Origin: Pirellulaceae bacterium
Lineage (GTDB): Bacteria; Planctomycetota; Planctomycetia; Pirellulales; Pirellulaceae
Direction of reading: 5' to 3'
Assembly: GCA_024102795.1 (NCBI GenBank)
Contig: JAGFJK010000430.1
Coordinates: forward strand, 1 to 64,000
DNA length: 64,000 nt
Shown in pieces: positions 43,212 through 51,900 of the stretch. Both the position numbers and the translations under genes were made by a program. Within the stretch, counting starts at the first letter, position 1. Every line of letters starts with the position of its first letter. The notes beneath the pieces are model-generated. The model was not told where the DNA came from. It worked only from the letters and a program-made list of their open reading frames with translations, and ran no database searches.

Positions 43212-43239
43212 AATTTACACCATTTTCGGCCGCTCGCAA
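43212..43239 (-). promoter_or_regulatory. Putative promoter of tRNA-Ser
   Basis: On the minus strand TTGCGA (43239-43234), 16-bp spacer, TAAATT (43217-43212), about 70 bp before the tRNA 5' end. Reasonable sigma70-type boxes in an AT-richer pocket; prediction only. Confidence 0.4.
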
Positions 43240-43347
43240 CCTGTGGATTCGATACCTCCCCGCGGACCCGTTACCATGAGCGTGAGCAGGCCGCGAGACG
43301 CGGCTGCCAGGTTTTCCCATCCCTCCCGCACCCACAGGAATCCGCTC

Positions 43348-44097
43348 ATGCCACGCCGCTCGCCGCTCGCTCGTTCGCCTTTTCGCACCCTGTTGGTCCC
43401 GCTGCTGGGCTGGCTGCTGTCAAGCTGGCCAGTCCGGGCCGACGAACCGCTGCGGTACACCGAACTGTTCAACGGCCAGGACCTGTCCGGTTGGGTCAAC
43501 GTCAATACGGGGCCCGACACCTGGTCGGTACGCGACGGGTTGCTGGTTTGCAGCGGACAGCCGATCGGCGTGATGCGCAGCGAGAAACAATACGAAAACT
43601 TCCTGCTGCACATCGAGTGGCGGCACATGGAGGCGGGCGGCAATTCGGGCGTGTTTATCTGGAGCGAGGGCGCCGTGCCCGAAGGCCGGCGGCTGCCCAA
43701 GGGAATGGAGGTTCAGATGCTGGAACTGGACTGGGTCAAGCTGCATCCGCAAAAGGACGGCACCCTGCCGCCAATTGCCTACGTGCACGGCGAACTGTTC
43801 GGAGCCAACGGGCTGACCACGCTGCCCGATAACCCGCGCGGCAACCGCAGCAAGTCAATTGAAAACCGCTGCCTGGGCAAGGGCCAGTGGAACTCGTACG
43901 ACGTCGTGGCCGTCGATGGCGTCGTCAAACTGGCCGTCAACGGCAAGTTTGTCAACGGCGTCAGCCAGGCGTCGGTAAAGAAAGGCTACCTGTGCCTCGA
44001 ATCCGAAGGGGCCGAAATCCACTTCCGCAACATCCGCATCCTGGAACTGCCGCCAGGCGTGATCAGCGAGGAGCAGATCGCGCCGGTCGTGGACTGA
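43348..44097 (+). CDS. Secreted DUF1080 (3-keto-disaccharide hydrolase-like) protein
   Basis: A 249-residue exported protein. ATG 43348 follows AGGAA by 7 nt and begins a signal peptide ([19 protein letters not shown]). The mature protein is a single concanavalin-like DUF1080 domain: [92 protein letters not shown]. This family is heavily expanded in planctomycetes and includes hydrolases and carbohydrate-binding proteins acting on polysaccharide products. No partner gene is adjacent: the tRNA lies upstream and the convergent subtilisin gene downstream, so substrate cannot be inferred. Confidence 0.92.
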   Translation: MPRRSPLARSPFRTLLVPLLGWLLSSWPVRADEPLRYTELFNGQDLSGWVNVNTGPDTWSVRDGLLVCSGQPIGVMRSEKQYENFLLHIEWRHMEAGGNSGVFIWSEGAVPEGRRLPKGMEVQMLELDWVKLHPQKDGTLPPIAYVHGELFGANGLTTLPDNPRGNRSKSIENRCLGKGQWNSYDVVAVDGVVKLAVNGKFVNGVSQASVKKGYLCLESEGAEIHFRNIRILELPPGVISEEQIAPVVD

Positions 44098-44126
44098 GCC
44101 GCGCGGCGGTACGGGTCTGAGCGAAA

Positions 44127-44199
44127 GCAGCCCTGCTGCGGGTGTCCGGCCGCCCGGGAAGCGTACAGCGTGGGGCGCGCTACTTTCGCGGAGCGAAAG
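44127..44199. terminator. Two small hairpins between convergent genes
   Basis: GCAGC-CCT-GCTGC (44127-44139) and CTTTCGC-GGA-GCGAAAG (44183-44199) lie between the DUF1080 stop and the convergent subtilisin stop. Stems are 5 and 7 bp, and neither has a clear T-run, so termination is a weak inference. The second is compact and could also be an interspersed palindrome. Confidence 0.35.
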
Positions 44200-44211
44200 G
44201 CGACTATGGCC

Positions 44212-47200
44212 TTAGCTCAGCCACGCCCCGGCCACGTCCGCCGCCAGCTCGTCCAGCACCTCGTCCAACGAGCTCCGGCCCGCCGGTTCGGTCCCCAGTT
44301 GCACGTCCGCCCTGAGCGGGGCGGCCGCCACGGCGCTGGTCCGAGCGTCGCGGTGCGGTCCGGGCAGCGTGCCGCTATCGGCCGAGCTGGTGGTGACCGT
44401 GCGACGCCGCGGCAGTTGCGATTCGACTTCGCCCGTCGGCGAGATCAACAGTTCCGGGCGAACCGCGGGAGCGGCCGTTCGCGGCGGCCCGGCCGACACG
44501 GAGGACTCGTCCACGGCCGGCACGACCAGGCCCGCGGCGGCGACTGGGGCATCCAGTTCACTGCCCACGTACCACGCGCCATACTCACCCTCGCCATTGC
44601 CGCCCGAGCCGCCGTTCAGGTAGTTGATCACACCCAGGGCGTCGACGGCGGAGATGAAGTTGTCGCGGTTGGTGTCCAGCGACCGCAACGCCTCCAGCGT
44701 CTGCTCGCCCTCGCCGCCGCTGGCGAACGTGGGCAGAGCCATGGGGCCGTTCGAGTTGAGGAAGTTGATCACGTTCAGCACGTCCGCCGGCGAAATCACG
44801 CCGTTGCGGTCCGTGTCATACTCGCCCTCCCCGCCTCCGCCTCCTCCGCCGATCACCAAGTCGTCAAAGCCGTAGCCGATCTGGGGAATCGTCAGCGGCG
44901 TGGTCGGCTGGAACAGCAGCGTATCGTGTTCGGGCAGGATATCGGCTGGGTCGCCGACAAATGTCGCCACACCCGACGCCTCGGTCCGCAGGCGGATGCT
45001 GGCCATCAGGAACGCGCCGGTGCCGAGTGGATTCTGCGAGCGGGCGAACGAGCCGAATTCGTCGATCAGGCCCGGGATCGCCGGGTTGCCGGACGCGCCG
45101 TTGCCGAAGTCGGCGCTGAACGTGACGGCGAATCCCAGCGGATTGGTTCCGGAAGGTACCACCGAGACCAGGTCGGAATCGTAAAGGACGTCCAGATAGG
45201 CGGCGAACACGCCTTCCTGCGAAATCGGTGCATTCGGTCGCACATCCTCGACGATCACGTTCAGCAGGAACTCCTGGCCAACGCCGATCGACGTCAGGTC
45301 GTTGCCTGCCAGGTCGGTGACCATCAGCCGGATGTCGACCCGGTCGTCCAGGCTCGCGCCCGGCTGGACCTGCATGGTCACCTGAGCCGTGTCGGTGCCG
45401 CCCAAGCCGTTGACGATGGTGTACGTGAACTGGTCGGTGCCCCCAAAGCCGGCGTCCGGCGTGTACAGAATCCGGTCGTCGCTGGGGTCCCCCGTTCCGC
45501 GCGTGTCAATCGTGGCGGTTCCGTTGGGCGGATCGGACACCACCAGCAGCCGGATCGGCGGGCTGGTACCGACAATGTCGTTGGCCAGCACCGGCAAGGG
45601 GTTATTGCGCGACCCTTCCTGCACCGTGTAGGAATCGTCCACGGCCACCGGATTGACGAACGTCGGCGTGATGTTGACCGAGACCGTGGTGGTGGACTGG
45701 TTGTTGGCCGCGTCCGCGATCGTGTACTGGAACGTCAGCACGGGCGGGCTGGAGAAATTGGTCGGGGACGAAAAGATCAAGGCGTCCTGCGCAGGCTGGC
45801 GAATCGACACGCTGGCCCCGTTGCCAGGCTGCGTGACCGAAACGATACGGGTGCCGCCGTTGGCGCTTTCGAAATCGTTGGCCAGCACGTCCAGCACCTC
45901 GCCGATCACCCCCTGCTGCAACACGTAGCTGTCCGGATTGGCCAGCGGGTTGAAGCCCCGCACGGGCTTCATGTACTCTTCGACCTCGCCCGCCTGGTAT
46001 CGACCCTGCGGACCCAGGTCGCGTTCGTAGCCGTAGCGGAAACGGAACCGCGTGTCGCCCGGGATAATCGAAGCGGGCGTGGAGAAAGTCACTTCGTGGA
46101 TGCCTTCGCCCAGCCGGACGTTGCGGATAATCTGTTCGCCGGGGTCGGTCATGTCGCCGTCGTGGTTGAAGTCGGCCCAGCCCTGCAGATAGCCGCGGGG
46201 ATTGTTGCCCGTCGACACCTCGACCAGCAGCGTCGTCGTGCGGCCGGCCAGGACCGACGACGCGAACAGGATGCCGTCGTTGTCCGCGGCGGCCGTCGCG
46301 GCGCCCATCCCATCGGGTCCTTCGCCGGCCACGGTCGCTCCGAGATGGAAATTCGGCACGATGCCATGCACGGGCGGGTTGGTCAAATCGGCGATGATCG
46401 TGCTGGGCGTGTCCCCGTAGTCCAGGTTGGACTGGAACCCGAAGTCCACCGCTTCCGCTCCACCGTCCGGCGGAATATCGATCGTCTGGAAATCGTCGTC
46501 CACCGGGAACGTGCGAGCCCAGCCGGGGTCCGATCCGAAAGCGACGCGGACCACATACTCGCCCGGTTGCTGCAGATCGATGTTGTAAGTTCCGTCCGGA
46601 CCGGTGACGAACTTCGGTTCGTACAGCGACATCCGGCCGTTGTCGTCCAGGTCCAGATAGACGTAGACGCCGGGCAGGCCGACTTCTGTCTCCGCATCAT
46701 AGCGTCCATTGCCGTCCAAGTCGTTCCAGACCACGCCGCTCAAGTCGCCCGCGCCGATGCGGTTGCCGAAATCCACGTTCGGCACGTCCTGGTCGCGGAC
46801 GACCACGATGACGGTCCGAGAGCCGTCCGAGGGGTTGGTCGGCTGGAAGCCCGGCAGCGGCAACTGGATGATCTCAAAGGTGCCGGGTCCCCGGAAGTTG
46901 TTGATCGTATAGCGCCCGTCAAAACCCGACGTGGCGAACGGCTCGGTCGGGTCCAGGGTGCCGTTCTGGTTGACGTCCATGAACACCGTGGCGTTGGGCA
47001 GGCCCAACTCGCCGGCGTCCCGGATGCCGTTACCGTTCTGGTCCTGGTAGACCATGCCGCTGATCTCGCCGCTGGGCAGCAAGCGGATCGAGTTGGCCAG
47101 GTTCAGCCGGCCGCCCGTGCCGATGAAATCCTGGTAACCGTCAATCGGGTCGACGCCCCGCAGGATGACGTCCTTCAGCTCGGTCACCGACAGCGTCGGA

Positions 47201-48504
47201 TCGAGTCCCGCCAGGATGCTGGCCACGCCCGTCACGTGGGGCGCGGCCATCGAGGTGCCGCTGTTGAAACCAATGCCGCCTTGTGCCAGCGGGAAGGTAC
47301 TCAACACATCGACGCCAGGCGCCGCCAGGTCGACGGAGAACTGGCCGTAGTTCGAGAAGAATCCCAGGTTGTCGTTCAGGTCCGAGGCGGCCACCGAGAT
47401 GATGCCGTCCAGATTGTAGCCCGAGGGAAAGTGAGCTTGCAGGTCGTTGTCGTCGCCGATCCCGTCCGCTCCGCCGTTGCCGGCCGAGGCGATGAAGATG
47501 ATGCCGGCGTCGATCGTTGTGCCGATGACGAATTCCTCGATAGCCGAGTACCCGCCGCCGCCCCAACTGTTGTTGCTGGCCACGATGTTCACGCCGTACT
47601 GGGTTTTCATCATGACCATGTAGTTCAAGGCCTCGATGATCGCCGCCGACGCTCCGCCGAACGAAGTGAAGGCCTGCAGCGCCATGATCTTGGTATTCCA
47701 GTCGACGCCGACCGTGCCAATGGCGTTGTCGGCCCCGGCGCCGATCGTCCCGGACACGTGCGTCCCGTGCCCATCGGTGTCGAAGGGGTCCGAGTCGCCG
47801 TTGGCCGGGTCAATGCCCACCATGTCGTCGATGTAGCCGTTGCCGTCGTTGTCCACCCCGTCGCCGGGAATCTCGCCCTCATTGCGCCACAACCGGCCGT
47901 TGAAGTCCGGATGGGTGTAGTCGATGCCCGTGTCGATCACAGCCACCACCGTGTTGGGTGAGCCGGTCGAGATCTCCCAGCCCTCCGGCGCGTCAATGTC
48001 GGCGTCAAAGGTGCCCAAGGGCGGGTTCTGGGCGATGTTGTGCAAGTGCCACATCTGGCCGAACAGCGGATCGTTGGGAATCAACTGCTCGACCGTCCGC
48101 AAATAGTTCGGTTCGGCCACGCGCACCTGCGACAGCCCGTTCCACTCGGCCACCTCGCTGGTAATGTTCACATTGCCGCCGCTGAACTCGACCAGCGCGA
48201 TGTTGTGATTCCAGGCGCGAACCACGGAAGCGCCCTGCGAAGCCGCCAGTTGGTTGCGCTGCTGGGGCGTGACGGACGAATTGAACCAGACCAGCATCTG
48301 ATTCGGCACGAACGACACTTGCGCCGCCTCACCCTCGCCCCGCAGCCAATCCCCCCGCGCTTCCACGTCGGTTCCACCGGCCAGCGCCGCCAGCAGGCAG
48401 CGGCTCTCCAAGCCCTCCATCTGCAGAACGCGCCTCCGGGAACCCGGCTGCACTCGACCAGTCTCGCGGCGCGAACGAACCGACTTGGGATGGCGACGTA
48501 TCAC
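44212..48504 (-). CDS. Secreted subtilisin-family (S8) protease with SdrD_B, GEVED, cadherin-like, cohesin-like and dockerin domains
   Basis: A 1430-residue surface protease. I chose GTG 48504 because GAGGGG precedes it closely; an upstream ATG at 48588 has no such site. After an Arg-rich leader and GLESRCLLA (~28-36), an inhibitor-like prodomain (~50-140) leads to the catalytic domain: D near 190 (VVAVIDTGIDYTHPDF), H near 247 (GHGTHVSG), oxyanion N (ASNNSWGGGG) and S near 416 (SGTSMAAPHVTG). Then come two SdrD_B-type repeats (GNGIRDAGELGLPNATVFMD; DGNGRYDAETEVGLPG), GEVED (YQAGEVEEYM), two cadherin/Big_9-like repeats (DVLANDF, PVLANDIVG), a cohesin-like domain and a dockerin pair (DTDRNGVISPADV; DTNRDNFISAVDA). 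The tail ends LAADVAGAW. Divergent from the second giant gene. Confidence 0.92.
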   Translation of the reverse strand: MIRRHPKSVRSRRETGRVQPGSRRRVLQMEGLESRCLLAALAGGTDVEARGDWLRGEGEAAQVSFVPNQMLVWFNSSVTPQQRNQLAASQGASVVRAWNHNIALVEFSGGNVNITSEVAEWNGLSQVRVAEPNYLRTVEQLIPNDPLFGQMWHLHNIAQNPPLGTFDADIDAPEGWEISTGSPNTVVAVIDTGIDYTHPDFNGRLWRNEGEIPGDGVDNDGNGYIDDMVGIDPANGDSDPFDTDGHGTHVSGTIGAGADNAIGTVGVDWNTKIMALQAFTSFGGASAAIIEALNYMVMMKTQYGVNIVASNNSWGGGGYSAIEEFVIGTTIDAGIIFIASAGNGGADGIGDDNDLQAHFPSGYNLDGIISVAASDLNDNLGFFSNYGQFSVDLAAPGVDVLSTFPLAQGGIGFNSGTSMAAPHVTGVASILAGLDPTLSVTELKDVILRGVDPIDGYQDFIGTGGRLNLANSIRLLPSGEISGMVYQDQNGNGIRDAGELGLPNATVFMDVNQNGTLDPTEPFATSGFDGRYTINNFRGPGTFEIIQLPLPGFQPTNPSDGSRTVIVVVRDQDVPNVDFGNRIGAGDLSGVVWNDLDGNGRYDAETEVGLPGVYVYLDLDDNGRMSLYEPKFVTGPDGTYNIDLQQPGEYVVRVAFGSDPGWARTFPVDDDFQTIDIPPDGGAEAVDFGFQSNLDYGDTPSTIIADLTNPPVHGIVPNFHLGATVAGEGPDGMGAATAAADNDGILFASSVLAGRTTTLLVEVSTGNNPRGYLQGWADFNHDGDMTDPGEQIIRNVRLGEGIHEVTFSTPASIIPGDTRFRFRYGYERDLGPQGRYQAGEVEEYMKPVRGFNPLANPDSYVLQQGVIGEVLDVLANDFESANGGTRIVSVTQPGNGASVSIRQPAQDALIFSSPTNFSSPPVLTFQYTIADAANNQSTTTVSVNITPTFVNPVAVDDSYTVQEGSRNNPLPVLANDIVGTSPPIRLLVVSDPPNGTATIDTRGTGDPSDDRILYTPDAGFGGTDQFTYTIVNGLGGTDTAQVTMQVQPGASLDDRVDIRLMVTDLAGNDLTSIGVGQEFLLNVIVEDVRPNAPISQEGVFAAYLDVLYDSDLVSVVPSGTNPLGFAVTFSADFGNGASGNPAIPGLIDEFGSFARSQNPLGTGAFLMASIRLRTEASGVATFVGDPADILPEHDTLLFQPTTPLTIPQIGYGFDDLVIGGGGGGGEGEYDTDRNGVISPADVLNVINFLNSNGPMALPTFASGGEGEQTLEALRSLDTNRDNFISAVDALGVINYLNGGSGGNGEGEYGAWYVGSELDAPVAAAGLVVPAVDESSVSAGPPRTAAPAVRPELLISPTGEVESQLPRRRTVTTSSADSGTLPGPHRDARTSAVAAAPLRADVQLGTEPAGRSSLDEVLDELAADVAGAWLS

Positions 48505-48947
48505 AGTGTTTCCCCTCTGGGGTCGAGCCAAATTGCGGGTACTGTCGAGCGACGGCGGGGACAGCCGAACCGTGCGGTGTCCCCGCACTTGAGTCTAGTA
48601 GCGGGCCAGATTTTACGCCACTATTTTGCAGCCTTGCCTTCCCGTGAAATCCGTCCCCTGGCGCCGGCACGGGCCGCGACGGGCTTCCGGGCATCCTAAG
48701 TTTGCTCGCGTTTCGGCACCTGTCAACTTGCCGCGGATGTCCGCGAGGGCGAAAACCGGGGCCGCTGGCCGTTTCTCCCGATCAAACGGATTGGCACCCC
48801 CTTCGCAGGGTGGTACCAGGTCGGCCAATGGCCAGATGGAACGGTCCGCCGGATCGTCGCAACTGTCCGCCGGCTGGGATATACTCAAGCCGCTCCCTGC
48901 GCCATTCAGCTCTTCCCTTCTCTCGGCGGCACCCAGGAGGTGGTGGT
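48505..48947. other. Divergent intergenic region between two surface-protein genes
   Basis: This 443-bp gap holds the two start regions (GTG 48504 on minus, GTG 48948 on plus) and must contain both promoters, possibly co-regulated. The left part carries overlapping inverted repeats (48555-48588). The right end has AGGAGG at 48935-48940. Frames crossing it show no family resemblance, and I see no clear -35/-10 pair. Confidence 0.45.
48555..48588 (-). promoter_or_regulatory. Overlapping, mutually exclusive hairpins in the subtilisin leader region
   Basis: A 9-bp perfect stem GCGGGGACA/TGTCCCCGC (48555-48563 with 48578-48586, 14-nt loop) shares bases with a second 6-bp stem GTGCGG/CCGCAC (48572-48577 with 48583-48588). 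Only one can form at a time. They lie 51-84 nt upstream of the subtilisin GTG start. A leader switch or a protein-binding dyad are both possible. Confidence 0.4.
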
Positions 48948-51900
48948 GTGAGAACTTCTCTTTCCAAACTGCGCCGTGGTATGCGCCGGCAGAACTCGAA
49001 GGCCCGGCGGCGCCGTCCTCGCCCTCTGGCCTGCTCGCTCGGCTTCGAATCGCTCGAACATCGCCGCCTGCTGGCAACGCTGGACATCAACCCGTCCGAC
49101 CACTTGCAGGGGAGCTTCGCCGATCTGACGATCTCCCGCGTCGGCTCCGATTACCACTTCACGGATGCGACCGACACCATCACGCTGACCGGCGACGCCC
49201 TGCTGGACTGCACGACGATCACCACCCAGCAGGTCTCGTGCCCCGTGGCCGCCGTCAGCTCCATCGACATCACGGCCCAGACGATCCTGGTCTCTGGAGA
49301 TATCCAGACCACGGGCGACATCAGCCTGCTGGCCCAGGCTGCCAGCACCAGCGCCACCAGCGACGTCCAGGCCACGCTGACGGTGGCCAGCGTCCTGATC
49401 CAGGGCGCGAATATCAGCCTGGAGGCCGAGACCGCGCTGAACGTCAGCGAGAGCGGCAGCAACTTCGAACGCATCGCCAAGATCGTCTTGAGCCTTGAAG
49501 TGCCAGTCGCAGCCAGCGCCCTGGTCACGATCAACGACTCGACCATCAACGCCACGGGCGACGTGACCGTGACGGCGGCCACGACGGTCAACGCGGGGGT
49601 GACCGCCGAGGCCGACGCCGACGCCAACACCGCGCGGGACGCCTCGATCGCCATCGCCTTGATCGACAGCCTGGCTGTGGCCGAGATCACCGGCTCAACC
49701 TCCATCTCGCTGACCGGCACGCTGCGCGTGGCGGCGGACAACGACGTCCTTCTGGCCACTCTCTCCGACGGCACGGCCAACGGGCCCGGCATCGGCGGCG
49801 CGTCGCTGGGCTTGTCCGTGCTGCATGCCACGACGCTCGCCTCGCTACGGGACGGTGCCGCGGTCAGCGGAGCTGCCGATATCGCCGTGGAAGCCGACGC
49901 GAACCTGGCCGTGTCGACCAAGGCGTTAGCCACCGCCAAGGGAGCGACCGAGGGCACGCCTGGCGACAGCCGCTCGGAAAACGAACTGGCCGCGCACGGA
50001 GCCGAAACCAGCGAGGGCCAGATCACTCACGCGGCCGCCGTCGCCCTGGCCAACGTCCAGGAATTGACCACTGCCGAGATCACCACCAGCGGCAGCGTGC
50101 AATCCGGCGGCTCGCTGTTGGTTCAAGCGCTGAGCAATCACGACCTGACAACCAGCGCCAACGCCAGCAGTGTCGATAGCAGCGAAGCCAACCTGGGCGT
50201 CGGCGTGGCCGTCGCCATCAATCGCTTGGAGGGCGAAAATCGTGCCTCCGTGGGCGGCAGCGGGCAACTGGTCGCTGCCTCGCCCATCATCGTTCGTGCG
50301 AACCAATCCCCGGCGGACACGATCAGCCAGATTGTGGCCGAAGCCGTGGCGGGCGCGGGAGCGAACGTGGGCGTGGCTGGCTCGCTGGCCATGAACCTGG
50401 TGACCTACACCAGCGAGGCGCTGGTCGGCGGCGGCGCCACGCTCGATTTCCAGAGCAGCGACCTGGAACTGACCAGCGGCGGCAACTCCCGCGTGTACGC
50501 CAGGTCGGTCGCCGAGGGGAATGAGGACGAGAACAATCCGGGATCGGGCAGTTCGCCCGAAGTGGGTGTCGGAGCGTCCGTGGCCTTGAACCTGTCGAAC
50601 CAGCGAACACGGGCCGCAGTTGACGATTCCGCGACTCCGCTGAACGTCCGCCACCTGACGATTGATGCCGCCGGCGTCTACGACGTCTTCACCGTGGCCA
50701 ACGGCGGATCGCAAGGCGGCCTGGCGTTTACACCCGTCGTGGCCACGACCATCGCCAACCACGCGACACAGGCCGAGGTGGCGGCCGGCAGCTTGCTGGC
50801 GGTAAGTGGCGATCTGGTCTTGCAGGCCGATCATACGGACGACGTGGCCAGCCTGGCTCAAGGTGATGTGGATGGACTGAACGCGGCGATCGGTGCGTCC
50901 CTGGCGTTGACGGTCGCCCATTCGATTGGCCTGGCCACCATCGCCCGCGACGTGACGGCCGACGGCGCGATTCATGCCACCAGCCGCAAGGCAGGCACCG
51001 CGGCCACCCGATCGCTGGCCAGCGCCACGGGAGCCGAAGGCGACGACGGCATCGCGGGCAGCTCGGACGACGACGCCGTGAACCAGCAGTTGCAGGAGCA
51101 GCGCGATTTCGCCGATCAGGTGGCCGTGAACGAAGGGGTGGATGGGTCGGGGCCGACAAGCTCTCCGTCGGCCGAGAACTCGGATGGCACGCTGAGCGTG
51201 GCGGCCGCCGTTTCGCTGAGCATCGTCGAGGCGGTGGCGGCCGCCCGTGTGCAAGGCGGCGTGACCTTGGTGGCCGGCGGGCAGTTGACGCTGGAATCGT
51301 GGGACAACACCGATGTGACCGTCCAGGCGGATGCCAGTTCGACCATGGGCACCACCGGAATCGGCGCCGCCGCGTCGCTGAGCCTGGCGACGATCACCAA
51401 CACGGCCACGGTCGAGCCCGGCGCGGACGTCACGGCCGCGGGCGTGACGCTGTCGGCCGGGATGCAGAACCTGGTCGATGACCAGACGCATACGCTGTTC
51501 TCCGAAGCCAGGTCCGGCGCCAGCGCCGACACGGTGGGCGTGGCCGGAGCGCTGTCGATCGCCATCGTGCGAACCGATACAACGGCCGCGCTGGAAGGCG
51601 GCTCGACCACGGATGCCGACGGCGCCGATGCGAACCTGTTCGCCGCCAGCCAGACGGACAGCACGTCGCGAGCCGTGCCGCTGGAACAGATCACGTCGGG
51701 CGAGAGCCTGGGAGTGGGCGCGTCGGTGGCGATTCATATCGTCGATCACTCGACGCGGGCCGAAGTGGAAGACGACGCGGCGCTGATCGGCACGCATGAC
51801 TTGAACCTGGACGCCAATTCGAACCAGACGACGACCACCTCGGCGATCGGCGGCGCGGAAGGCGGCACGGCGATCACGCCCGTGGTGGCTATCTCGCTGG

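Noticed and set aside
44170-47961. A 1263-codon plus-strand frame opposite the subtilisin gene
   Set aside because: The minus strand encodes a complete subtilisin with catalytic triad and dockerins. The plus-strand translation is Arg/Gly/Val-rich with no domain.
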